Shown here in pieces: positions 34,053 to 43,051 of a stretch of DNA of 64,000 bases. How positions within the stretch are numbered: position 1 is the first letter of the stretch; each line of letters begins with the position of its first letter. The notes under the pieces are model-generated. The model worked only from the letters and a program-made list of their open reading frames with translations, did not search any database and was not told where the DNA came from. The translations under genes were made by a program, and so were the position numbers. This DNA is from Bacteroidales bacterium (GTDB lineage: Bacteria > Bacteroidota > Bacteroidia > Bacteroidales > WCHB1-69), in the NCBI GenBank assembly GCA_024685175.1, contig JAIKWD010000012.1:1-64000 (forward strand), given 5' to 3'.

Positions 34053-35708
34053 ATGAAAAGAATCACCTTGTTAATGGTATTGATGGCGTTTGGAATTATC
34101 CTGAGCGCCCAAATAACCCCAACATGTTACCGTTTATCTCTTTCAGACAAGAACAACAGCCCATACTCTATAAACGATCCATCGGCATATTTGTCGGAGC
34201 GGGCCTTGGCTAAACGAGCCAGGTTCAGCATTCCCATCACGGAGCAGGATTTTCCGGTCAATCCCCAATATTTGCAAGCCATCAAGGCAATTGACACCAG
34301 TATCCGTGTACTATGCACTTCGAAATGGATGAACACGGCCACCATCTATTGCCCTGACAGCACGAAGCTTCCCCAGGTGCAGGCGTTGGCATTCGTAACC
34401 GATATCTTGCCCGTGGCGGCCTATAATTTGTCCAGCCTTCATGGCAATGCCGAGCCCGAAGGGCATATCCATTCGTCCATCGTGGCCAACCCGGCCAAAG
34501 ATAGCGTGATGTTCTATGATTACGGGACTGGAGCTGCCCAGATTGCCTTGCATAACGGGCATTTGTTGCATAATGTGGGGTATCGAGGCGATGGTATGTT
34601 GATTGCAGTGTTCGATGCTGGCTGGGACGGGGTGGACACCAGTATATTTTTCCGTCACATATTCGAGAGTGGCAGACTTGTGGGCACGCGTGACCTGTTG
34701 CCGTGGGCCGACAATGTCTATGCTGGTCACCACCATGGCACGTTGGTGACCTCCACGATGGCAGCGATGACGGAGGGTGTTTTCGTGGGCACGGCTCCCG
34801 AGGCCAGCTACTATCTCATCCGTTCGGAAGAGCCCAATATGGAGCAGTTGATAGAGGAGGATTTTTGGGCGCAGGCCGCCGAGATTGCCGACAGTCTGGG
34901 CGCTGATGTCATCAACTCATCCTTGGGATACACTGAGTTTGCCGATTTTCCGCAGGGCAACTACACGTACGAGGCAATGGACGGAGTGACGAGCATTGCT
35001 TCGCGCGCGGCCACCATACTCGGGCAGAAAGGTGTCGTGGTCTGTATCAGCGCCGGCAACGAGGGTGCGCACGAATGGCACTACATCGGGCATCCGAGCG
35101 ATGCCTTTGACGTGTTGGCTGTAGGGGCTGCAGACACAGCGGGCAACATCGCCCCATTCTCCTCCCGCGGTCCATCCTACGACGGCCGTGTGAAACCCGA
35201 CATCACGTCCGTGGGCGTGAATACCGCCTGCTTCTGGCCGGGTGACTATCTTGGCACTGCCGATGGCACGAGTCTTGCAGGTCCCGTGGCCGCCGGGCTC
35301 TGCGCCTGCCTGTGGCAAGCTCTCCCCAATTATTCAGCCGTCCAGTTGATGCAGATCATCCGCGAGAGCGGCTCTTGTTACAGCAACCCCAACGACTCGC
35401 TAGGCTATGGCATTCCCGACTTCTATGCCGCCTATCGCCTGCACCAAGCCGACGCCGTTACTGATTATGTCCCTACCCGAATAGAGGTGTTTCCCAATCC
35501 TTGCGTCGACTTTGTGAAGATTCCGAATCGAATGCAGGACATTCAACATATTGACATTTATTCCCTTGACGGAAAATTAATTATGCAAAACGATCCAAGT
35601 CCTGACTATTTCATTACGCTGGATGTAAGTCGACTACCGAAAGGTATGTATTTGGGGAAAGTGCGACTTGCAAGCGGTCGGACGCAGACCTTTAAACTTG
35701 TAAAATAA
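34053..35708 (+). CDS. Subtilisin-like S8 peptidase with T9SS sorting domain
   Basis: This 551-residue protein has a signal peptide (1-20, ending LSAQ), an N-terminal region of about 150 residues, a subtilase domain with D188 (VFDAGWDG), H228 (GHHHGTLVTS), N336 (ISAGNEG) and S407 (DGTSLAGPVAAG), and a C-terminal sorting domain of about 75 residues (RIEVFPNPCVDF, ending KGMYLGKVRLASGRTQTFKLVK). The last part is the type A signal for the type IX secretion system, so the enzyme should be secreted or surface-attached. I chose the ATG at 34053 after a TATATTTG element; the longer frame runs through the promoter. comF follows after 39 bases. Confidence 0.92.
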   Translation: MKRITLLMVLMAFGIILSAQITPTCYRLSLSDKNNSPYSINDPSAYLSERALAKRARFSIPITEQDFPVNPQYLQAIKAIDTSIRVLCTSKWMNTATIYCPDSTKLPQVQALAFVTDILPVAAYNLSSLHGNAEPEGHIHSSIVANPAKDSVMFYDYGTGAAQIALHNGHLLHNVGYRGDGMLIAVFDAGWDGVDTSIFFRHIFESGRLVGTRDLLPWADNVYAGHHHGTLVTSTMAAMTEGVFVGTAPEASYYLIRSEEPNMEQLIEEDFWAQAAEIADSLGADVINSSLGYTEFADFPQGNYTYEAMDGVTSIASRAATILGQKGVVVCISAGNEGAHEWHYIGHPSDAFDVLAVGAADTAGNIAPFSSRGPSYDGRVKPDITSVGVNTACFWPGDYLGTADGTSLAGPVAAGLCACLWQALPNYSAVQLMQIIRESGSCYSNPNDSLGYGIPDFYAAYRLHQADAVTDYVPTRIEVFPNPCVDFVKIPNRMQDIQHIDIYSLDGKLIMQNDPSPDYFITLDVSRLPKGMYLGKVRLASGRTQTFKLVK

Positions 35709-35747
35709 AAACCCTTTTAACCTAAAAACAAAACAAAATTCTTAACC

Positions 35748-36437
35748 GTGAAAATTTTCGACAACCTATTGTCGCTGTTCTACCCGCGTATGTGCGTGTC
35801 GTGCGGCGATGCATTGCAACAGAACGAGCGGCATCTGTGTCTGCACTGTCAGATGCACCTGCCGGAGACGCATTTTCACAAAGACCTTGAGAATCCCTTG
35901 AACCTGATCTTTGCCGGAAGAGTAAAGGTGGAAAACGTTTGTTCGTTGCTCTATTACAAAAAGGGCAATGGCGTACAGCACATTCTGCATGCACTCAAGT
36001 ACAAGGGGCAGAAGGAATTGGGCTCGTTTCTCGGCGAGTATTATGGTCGTCAGCTGAAATTGGAGCCACGTTTCCAGACCATCGATTTCATTATACCCAT
36101 CCCATTGCATCCCGACAAGGAGCGCAAGCGGGGTTACAACCAAAGCGAATGGATTGCAAAGGGTTTGAGTGCAGGTATGGGCAAGCCGTATCGTACGGAT
36201 GTGTTGGTAAGGACGCACTACACGGAGACACAAACCAAGAAAAGCCGGTTCAGTCGGTGGGAAAATGTGAAGGAGGTGTTTGAGGTGGCGGATGCGGATG
36301 CGTTACGGGGCAGACACGTGTTGGTATGTGACGATGTGCTGACCACCGGAGCCACGATGGAGGCGGCCATACAGAAACTGCATTCCGCTGCCGAATGCTA
36401 TGTCAGCGTGGCGACCTTGGCCACCGCGCACGGCTAA
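35748..36437 (+). CDS. ComF family phosphoribosyltransferase-like protein
   Basis: This 229-residue protein has the ComF N-terminal zinc ribbon (CVSCG and CLHC, residues 16-34) and a C-terminal PRTase domain with the PRPP loop VLVCDDVLTTGATMEAA and the conserved RGYNQSEWIAKGL. ComF proteins act in DNA uptake in competent bacteria, but most homologues are uncharacterised. The start is a GTG at 35748, giving the usual short lead before the zinc ribbon. It is convergent with the small membrane protein gene, 3 bases apart. Confidence 0.9.
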   Translation: MKIFDNLLSLFYPRMCVSCGDALQQNERHLCLHCQMHLPETHFHKDLENPLNLIFAGRVKVENVCSLLYYKKGNGVQHILHALKYKGQKELGSFLGEYYGRQLKLEPRFQTIDFIIPIPLHPDKERKRGYNQSEWIAKGLSAGMGKPYRTDVLVRTHYTETQTKKSRFSRWENVKEVFEVADADALRGRHVLVCDDVLTTGATMEAAIQKLHSAAECYVSVATLATAHG

Positions 36438-36440
36438 TAC

Positions 36441-36773
36441 CTACAGGGCGAATTGGACGATGACGAACACCAAGCCCAGCACGAAAGTAGAGATGATGAT
36501 GCCGCGACCTGTCTTGTCGTATTTGAGTTTGAGCAGGTAGTGGCGCAGGATCAACAGAGAGGGTATCATACTGATGAGAATCAGTTTGGGCACGATGGTC
36601 TTGTACAGGGTCGGGTTGTTGACGAGCATCTCGGGTCGGGCGTGGACCAGAATGGCCAAGACGGCGAACAGAATGCCGAACAATATGACGGGGATCAGGA
36701 TGCCGAGCACGATGCCCATCGCATAGGAGTCTTTTCTCAGGAAATCTAAAAATCTATTCCACATCTTCTTCAA
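36441..36773 (-). CDS. Small conserved membrane protein
   Basis: This 110-residue protein has three hydrophobic segments (about 20-43, 62-79, 88-109) and basic loops (RHYLLKLKYDKTGRG). I do not recognise a named family. It overlaps the surE end by 20 bases, so the two are probably co-translated. No function can be inferred. Confidence 0.75.
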   Translation of the reverse strand: MKKMWNRFLDFLRKDSYAMGIVLGILIPVILFGILFAVLAILVHARPEMLVNNPTLYKTIVPKLILISMIPSLLILRHYLLKLKYDKTGRGIIISTFVLGLVFVIVQFAL

Positions 36774-37533
36774 GGTATTTAAGGTCTTTCATTGCTTTGT
36801 AGGCAGTCAGGTCGTAATGCACGGGTTGGATGGAGACATAGCCCTTTTTCAAGACCGTTTCGCAGGCATCTTCACGGGTGTCCGTGTTGACCAGGTAGCC
36901 GGTGAGCCAGTAGTAGTCGCGGCCGTAAGGGTCAGTACGTTTTTCCATATCCTCGTACCAATAGCCATCGGTTTGGCAGGTGATGCGCACGCCCTTGATG
37001 TCGGCGAGCGGGAGTTTGGGCACGTTGACGTTGAGGCAGACGTGTTCGGGGATTCCATTTTCGAGCACGGCCTTGATGATCTTGCGGCCATAGTGTTGGG
37101 CGGCGGTGAAGTCGGCGTTGGGGGAGTAGTCCTGCACGGACAGGCCGATGGCCTTGGTGTCGAAAGACGCCTCGATGGCGGCGCCCATTGTGCCGGAGTA
37201 GATGACGCTGACCGACGAGTTGGAACCGTGGTTGATGCCGGAGAGCACGAGGTCCACCTCTTTGCCCCGGAGCACGACTTTCTGCCCTAACTTGACACAG
37301 TCCACGGGCGTGCCGTTGGTGCGCCAATACTCCACTCCATCTTCTGTCTTATAGTGATGGATATGTAAGGGCACGTTCATCGTGATGGCATGTCCCATAG
37401 CCGAACGCACGGTGTCAGGGGCCACGACGACCACTTCACCGAATTCCTTGGCCAAGTCGACCATGGCTTGGAGACCCTTAGCCTCATAGCCATCGTCATT
37501 AACCACCAATATCAGAGGTTTAGGATTCATCAA
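36754..37533 (-). CDS. surE: 5'/3'-nucleotidase SurE
   Basis: This 259-residue protein is a full-length SurE nucleotidase. It has the metal-binding VVNDDGYEAKGL (D13, D14), an SGINHGSN motif and YSGTMGAAIEA. It removes phosphate from nucleoside monophosphates and short polyphosphates in stationary-phase metabolism. It follows the C25 peptidase gene by 18 bases. A second ATG one codon downstream is equally possible. Confidence 0.95.
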   Translation of the reverse strand: MMNPKPLILVVNDDGYEAKGLQAMVDLAKEFGEVVVVAPDTVRSAMGHAITMNVPLHIHHYKTEDGVEYWRTNGTPVDCVKLGQKVVLRGKEVDLVLSGINHGSNSSVSVIYSGTMGAAIEASFDTKAIGLSVQDYSPNADFTAAQHYGRKIIKAVLENGIPEHVCLNVNVPKLPLADIKGVRITCQTDGYWYEDMEKRTDPYGRDYYWLTGYLVNTDTREDACETVLKKGYVSIQPVHYDLTAYKAMKDLKYLEEDVE

Positions 37534-37551
37534 ATGAAGAATATTATAGTA

Positions 37552-40500
37552 TTATTGTTTTACAATTTTGAAAGTTTTACAAGTTTTTCCATTAGCTGAT
37601 ATTTTCAGCAAATAGATGCCATTGGACAAGTCGTCCATGGCAATGGTTTGATTGGAATCAACAACATTGCCATGACGTAAAACACGTCCTGTCATGTCAT
37701 ACAATTGATACTGAGCATTTTGAGCAATAGTCCCCTCATCCAAGATCAAATGAATGTTGTCTGAAGTGGGGTTAGGCATGATGACGATAGTGGATGAGGT
37801 AAGAGCCTCTATAGATGTAGGGACATTAACATTGGGTAATCTTACCAGATCAATCATTGCTCTGTCTTGGCCGGAACTATACCATTGATCTTTCTTGTAT
37901 TCCCATTTGTACGTATGTTGTCCTGCAGGGACGGCAAATGCTGCTCTAGCCCAGCCGACATCGCCGCTCCACGCTTCTCTCTTTGCATTGTCAATGTAAA
38001 AATTGAGAAAATCATAGCCTTCTTCGCTGGAAACTTTATAGTAGAAAGAGATGGAATCTGCTGACGTACTGCTTGCAGTAAGCGAAAGGACACTGGAAGA
38101 GTTGTTGCCTATTGAAGCGGAACGGGCGGCGTAGTTGCCTTCGTAAACATTCTGATTCACAATTTGCCATGTATTGTTGCTGCCAGTGTTCCAGTCATAA
38201 GACGAAAAATCACCACTTTCAAAGTCTTCCACTCTTTCGCCCACAGCCACGTATGCGACCGTGAAGCCATGGTAATAGCATACGGCGTAGTCTGCCTTGA
38301 TTCTAAACAGGGTATTCTCAGTCACAGCAGGGGCAATGGTAGTGGTAACCCTAACCTCTTCAGACGCATCCACGTCAAGGGCAGAAGTCGGCACGCTATT
38401 CGCGGACAGTTGCAGCAAGCTGGGTTCATTGACACTCACGTCAAGATGTCCTGCCTTGGCATCACCATTACCTTCGTTGCCGATCGTGAACACCAGATCA
38501 AACGTCTCGCCGAAGTCTGCTTTGCCATTATTATTGCCATGGACAGCATCATCGACACGAACATTTCTCACAAACAATTTCGGAGCATGAAGAACGATGG
38601 AGCGTTTGATGAGATTAGTATCACCACCAAGTACGATTTCTACATTGATAACAGCCTTATGGAAAGCGGGGACGTCCTCATACACTTGCATGAAGAAAGA
38701 ACCTTCAATCGACTTAGTCTCACCGGCGTCAATTCTATTGACGATATAACCATCGCTCCAAATGGAAAGATAAGGATCGTCAGTATAGACATTAACATAG
38801 ACATTATCTCCTGCTTGGTTGCCTATATTATAAAGCTGGACGTTGAGGGTGGAAAACTCGCCGGATGCGGGTTCATTATCGTTGCCGTCTACTGCGGTCA
38901 AGCTGCTACAGACAACAAACGGTCCATCAGACGGGACAAAGAAGAGCCGGCCTTCAAACGGCAAATAATTGGGAGCGGTAGCCAAGACTGTGAAGGTGTC
39001 GGGCAAGACAGGTGCAGGTGAAATGTCAAGGGTGACAAAACCATTATTGATTCTACCCGTGGAAATCAACTGATTGTTTTTGGAAAGAGTAACCGTTGCA
39101 TTTTCCACCGTAGAATTAAAACCGACCTGACTCGAGTTGATGGGGACATACTGATTATAGGTAAGATTCATTTCCTGTGGTTCGGCGGTACGAATATGCA
39201 ATGCCGGGTCACCAAAGAGAATCCATGTACGAGCCGTCTCATAATCACCATAATTGTCCAACATCGCGATGATACCATTGAATGCAATACTGCCGAAAGT
39301 GTACATCCGACTATAATCGTTGGCACCCGTGATAAGTTCATTCATACGATCTTGGCCGCACATGGGTGGATTCCAAGGTTGGCTGATAGAAGACATAAGC
39401 ACGCTCACGGCGCCAGTGGGTTCACCGTTCTTGGTGGCTCGCAACCATGCCTCGGCGAAACAAGTAGTATTGGGATATTGTCCATTAAGACATGCTACGG
39501 AAATAATAAAAGGCAACTTGCCGGCATTGTTAAGGTTGTTGATGTCACTCACGTTAAAATTGCTGGTGCTCCATAGGGTCACATCTCCATGGCCGCAATA
39601 ATTGACAATACCAACGCCATTATTTAATGCTTCTGCGATTTGGCTAGCAGAAGGATCACCATTAGCATCTAGTCCACCTTGATTACCCTCGAAGAACTCA
39701 TAGCCATCCTCATAGGTATAGCTGGTCAGTATATTGCTGATATTGTGCATGTGCTGGTAGTCGTATTCTCCGTTGTCGCCTGGGCCCTGATTGGATGCAA
39801 TACCCATGTAAGAAGACAAATGAGCCGTTAGTGGCGGGTTTTGCTCATACTGGATAAAGCGTTCCACTTGAGTATTAACATGCGCCACAGTCTCAGCTGA
39901 AATCTTACCAATGATCACATCAGGATAGTGGTCATTGCCGGCAACTTCGCCATAATAGTTGTCGCTGGCATTTCCACTGGCCTGAAGAACCGGGAATTTG
40001 TTTTTATCGCCAACCAAAACCACGTAAGTCAAGTTGTGGTTATCGTAATAATTGGTGATATATTGCTTGATGACGCTGCTAGTAGAGCCCACAGAGTCAA
40101 GAGACACGATTGTGGTTTTGAACCCCGACTTGTTTTTCCAAGCTGCATAGGGTTGCATCGCTTCACAGAACTCTTGGGGAGAGAGTATTAAGATTTCACC
40201 CTCTTCGGGCAATTGATTACTTCTAGATTTCTTGTAATTAAGAAAGTGGTCTGAATAAATAGCATCGAAAGTGCGGTTCAACTTTTGGGCATTTGTTACG
40301 CTTTTATGGCTATTGAAGTGAACTTTCACCGTAATGGAGTGATATACTTTCAGCGTTTGTTGAACCGGATTGTATGCAAACGGGAAAAAGTGGAACGAGA
40401 TGCCAAAATAGTCGCGCAGCAGGTAGGGATCGTCCATAACCACGGTGTCATTGTACAGAAAACGATCCTCTTGGTAAGCGGCTCCTTTTTGGTAAGGAAC

Positions 40501-40878
40501 GGTTGCTGGATCAACATTGCGATAAAGTCTTCCTTTGGAAGGAGCCAAATTGACTCCCTGAACCATCTCAAAATCAGTATTCAAAACATCGACTGTAGGA
40601 CGGCTACCTTCGGGTATGATGAGTGAGATTGCAGCTTGCAAAAGTTCAGGCTCGCCGGCATTTTGCATGGGATAAGCTTTATCCATGTGAAGGGATTGCA
40701 TATTTTCCCCGTTTTCGACAATTTGGCTCGTCTGATAGTTGGGAAAATCCACTTGAATCACGGCTTCGCTGTTGGAGGTGCTAACCAGAGTAAATTTCAG
40801 CTCCTGAGCTTGGCTTGCCAAGGCTGTAAATGTCAATAATACCAAGAGAATTGACACTTTCTGATATATTTTTGTCAT
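37552..40878 (-). CDS. Gingipain-type C25 cysteine peptidase with T9SS sorting domain
   Basis: This 1108-residue protein has a signal peptide (1-25, ending ASQAQ), an N-terminal propeptide region to about 215, a C25 catalytic domain (about 220-570), Ig-like and CARDB-like repeats, a jelly-roll-like region (about 910-1010) and a type A T9SS sorting domain (VIMPNPTSDNIHL, ending SNGIYLLKISANGKTCKTFKIVKQ). The catalytic pair is H430 (NYCGHGDVTLW) and C463 (SVACLNGQY), 33 residues apart as in gingipains R and K. D373 in DNGEYDYQH aligns with Asp163 of RgpB, which sets arginine specificity. It should be a secreted, probably Arg-specific protease. I chose the ATG at 40878 after a TATTTTTG element. 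Confidence 0.92.
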   Translation of the reverse strand: MTKIYQKVSILLVLLTFTALASQAQELKFTLVSTSNSEAVIQVDFPNYQTSQIVENGENMQSLHMDKAYPMQNAGEPELLQAAISLIIPEGSRPTVDVLNTDFEMVQGVNLAPSKGRLYRNVDPATVPYQKGAAYQEDRFLYNDTVVMDDPYLLRDYFGISFHFFPFAYNPVQQTLKVYHSITVKVHFNSHKSVTNAQKLNRTFDAIYSDHFLNYKKSRSNQLPEEGEILILSPQEFCEAMQPYAAWKNKSGFKTTIVSLDSVGSTSSVIKQYITNYYDNHNLTYVVLVGDKNKFPVLQASGNASDNYYGEVAGNDHYPDVIIGKISAETVAHVNTQVERFIQYEQNPPLTAHLSSYMGIASNQGPGDNGEYDYQHMHNISNILTSYTYEDGYEFFEGNQGGLDANGDPSASQIAEALNNGVGIVNYCGHGDVTLWSTSNFNVSDINNLNNAGKLPFIISVACLNGQYPNTTCFAEAWLRATKNGEPTGAVSVLMSSISQPWNPPMCGQDRMNELITGANDYSRMYTFGSIAFNGIIAMLDNYGDYETARTWILFGDPALHIRTAEPQEMNLTYNQYVPINSSQVGFNSTVENATVTLSKNNQLISTGRINNGFVTLDISPAPVLPDTFTVLATAPNYLPFEGRLFFVPSDGPFVVCSSLTAVDGNDNEPASGEFSTLNVQLYNIGNQAGDNVYVNVYTDDPYLSIWSDGYIVNRIDAGETKSIEGSFFMQVYEDVPAFHKAVINVEIVLGGDTNLIKRSIVLHAPKLFVRNVRVDDAVHGNNNGKADFGETFDLVFTIGNEGNGDAKAGHLDVSVNEPSLLQLSANSVPTSALDVDASEEVRVTTTIAPAVTENTLFRIKADYAVCYYHGFTVAYVAVGERVEDFESGDFSSYDWNTGSNNTWQIVNQNVYEGNYAARSASIGNNSSSVLSLTASSTSADSISFYYKVSSEEGYDFLNFYIDNAKREAWSGDVGWARAAFAVPAGQHTYKWEYKKDQWYSSGQDRAMIDLVRLPNVNVPTSIEALTSSTIVIMPNPTSDNIHLILDEGTIAQNAQYQLYDMTGRVLRHGNVVDSNQTIAMDDLSNGIYLLKISANGKTCKTFKIVKQ

Positions 40879-40898
40879 AGGTCTAAAAATTAAAGGTG

Positions 40899-40906
40899 CA
40901 AAAATA
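40899..40906 (-). promoter_or_regulatory. Bacteroidetes -7 element (TATTTTTG) for the C25 peptidase gene
   Basis: The minus strand reads TATTTTTG 20 bases before the ATG at 40878. Confidence 0.6.
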
Positions 40907-40981
40907 CAAAAAGTTGTAAGACCTCGGTCGCTTAACCTCAGAAAAAGCACATTCAGGATTTCCCTTTGATACTACTATCCG

Positions 40982-41890
40982 CTACCTTCCAACCGCTCTA
41001 TCGTGGCGCCATATCTGCCAGCTGTTGAACAAATTCTGCCACACGGAATAGAAAGCCAAAAACACAGAAGCCAACGGATTCAGATAGGTGTTGGCCATCC
41101 AAATGCCCATAGCGGTATTCTTTTGGCCCAGCATCTGACCACCAGCCATCTTGTCGCCGTATTTTTTCCCGATCCATTTGCCAAGGGCAAAGTGCACAGC
41201 GCAGGTAAACACAGAAAAGATTCCCAATAATAAGATATTGAGACCATTGCCTTTCCCATGGATGAAAATATAGTCAATGGTTTGCCCTAACGTGACAAAC
41301 AGCAGGAAAGCCCAGACATAGAACGTGACATTTTTGTATTTACAGAGGAAATCGTTACCTTTTTTCCAAAAGAGTTGAAGAAACAAGGCCACAAAAAACG
41401 GCAGCGCAATAGTAGGACCTATCTTTCTGAAAATAAGGAGGAATGAAGCCCAAAACGAGAGGTCTTGATGTACGCCGATGAAAGTGAAATAGAAGGGAGC
41501 GACGACAGAGACCATCAAGTTGCAAAGGATGGTATATTCTGTCACTGTTGCACGGTCAGCTCCCAGAAGGCAAGATATGATCACTACAGATGCGGCCACG
41601 GGGCACAAAACACCGATAAGCAGTCCTTGCGCAACCAGTTCGTTATGAAACACACCGTTTACCAAATAAAAACATCCTATACTAGCTATAACTTGAAACA
41701 GCAGCAGCCACAAGCTAAGCGGCGTAGCACGGAGTTTTCGGATATCCACGGCAACGAAGTTGAGGAACAGAATAGTAAAGATAAGATAGGGAGATAGGAA
41801 GGCAAGTACAGAGCACCAACGGTGAAATAACAGACCGAGCACAATAGCTCCAGGGAGAATGTAGCTTCTGAACTTAGACATGCCCGTCAT
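40982..41890 (-). CDS. Bile acid:sodium symporter (BASS)-family-like transporter
   Basis: This 302-residue protein has about ten membrane helices and the BASS-like features GVLCPVAASVVIISCLLGADRA and GQMLGQKNTAMGIWMAN (a paired-proline/asparagine region as in sodium-dependent members). It probably imports an organic anion with sodium; bile acids themselves are not implied. Its ATG overlaps the lptG stop in ATGA, so the two are translationally coupled. The alternative ATG at 41881 would remove the overlap. Confidence 0.75.
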   Translation of the reverse strand: MTGMSKFRSYILPGAIVLGLLFHRWCSVLAFLSPYLIFTILFLNFVAVDIRKLRATPLSLWLLLFQVIASIGCFYLVNGVFHNELVAQGLLIGVLCPVAASVVIISCLLGADRATVTEYTILCNLMVSVVAPFYFTFIGVHQDLSFWASFLLIFRKIGPTIALPFFVALFLQLFWKKGNDFLCKYKNVTFYVWAFLLFVTLGQTIDYIFIHGKGNGLNILLLGIFSVFTCAVHFALGKWIGKKYGDKMAGGQMLGQKNTAMGIWMANTYLNPLASVFLAFYSVWQNLFNSWQIWRHDRAVGR

Positions 41891-43008
41891 TTTTGCGCAA
41901 ACTTCAATGAAAGGATTGTGATGAAGAGAAATATGACATTAGGAATCCACGTACCCAACACCGGCGGCAATCCTCCCGAGACCGAGAATACCGTAGAAAC
42001 CTGCTGCAAAAAGATAAAGATAAAAGCAAGTCCCATGCCCATAAAAATGTGGACACCCACGCCACGTTGGTTTTTCCGTGAGGAAACGCTAAGACCAAGG
42101 AAAGTCATGATGAAGATACCAATAGAGTTGGACACACGTTTGTGTTGTTCTATTTGGAAATGGGACACCAAGTTGGAGCCTCTCAATTTCTCTTCGGCAA
42201 TAAAATCTCGAAGTTCCTTGAACGACATCGTCTCCGCAATAAAGACATCTTGGCTAAAGTTCCTAGGCACCACATTAAAAGTCGTATCCATCATTTTTCC
42301 AGCTTTGACGATCTCCACCCCATTGACAATATCGCGACGAAGATAGTTTTGCAGATGCCATTTGCCATCTGTTTCGTCATACTGGGCGATCTGAGCTTTT
42401 ATTTTAAGATTAATTGCCGTACTGTCAAACTCTTCGTATGTGAACTCATAGCCCATATCGTGATCGCGGTCCCATCTTTGAACATACAAGTAGCTATTGG
42501 GCGAATTTTTGATGTGCAAATCGTTGGTCGCGATAGCCTGTTTGCCAAAATACTTGTACTTAAACTCATTCATGTTCTCATTGGTATGCGGCACAATGAA
42601 GTTGGCGAAGATCAACGATACCAACATGATGATGACAGCCCCAGTAAAGTAAGGCACCAAGAACCTGTAGAAGCTAACTCCGTTGTCAAGTATAGAGATT
42701 ATCTCATTGTTAGAAGAGAGCTTGGAGGTAAACCAAATCACGCTGATAAAGGTGAAAAGCGGGATAAACAGGTTGATGAAGTACGGGATGAAATTGAGAT
42801 AATAGCCGACAATGATTTCCTTGACGGGGATAGCCTTGCTCATAAACCGCTGGATATTCTCCGAAAGGTCAAAAACTATGATGATGGTCATCAGCAGCAA
42901 AATAGAATAAACCACCGCCCCGAGGAACTTCCTCAGGATATAGGAATCGATGATTTTCCATCCTATTTTGTCACGGAATCGTTCATTCCATTCTGATAGT
43001 TTTCCCAT
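41887..43008 (-). CDS. LptF/LptG-family LPS export permease
   Basis: This 373-residue protein has the LptF/G plan: an amphipathic start (KIIDSYILRKFLGAVVYSI), three N-terminal membrane helices, a periplasmic beta-jellyroll (about 125-280) and three C-terminal helices. It forms half of the LptB2FG ABC exporter that extracts LPS from the inner membrane. It resembles LptG in length; the longer paralogue at 59928-61400 would be the partner. It lies 43 bases after the S9 peptidase gene. Confidence 0.88.
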   Translation of the reverse strand: MGKLSEWNERFRDKIGWKIIDSYILRKFLGAVVYSILLLMTIIIVFDLSENIQRFMSKAIPVKEIIVGYYLNFIPYFINLFIPLFTFISVIWFTSKLSSNNEIISILDNGVSFYRFLVPYFTGAVIIMLVSLIFANFIVPHTNENMNEFKYKYFGKQAIATNDLHIKNSPNSYLYVQRWDRDHDMGYEFTYEEFDSTAINLKIKAQIAQYDETDGKWHLQNYLRRDIVNGVEIVKAGKMMDTTFNVVPRNFSQDVFIAETMSFKELRDFIAEEKLRGSNLVSHFQIEQHKRVSNSIGIFIMTFLGLSVSSRKNQRGVGVHIFMGMGLAFIFIFLQQVSTVFSVSGGLPPVLGTWIPNVIFLFITILSLKFAQK

Positions 43009-43051
43009 CTTTGTCTGCTATCTTACTGATTATTTCTCGATTTTTAAAACA

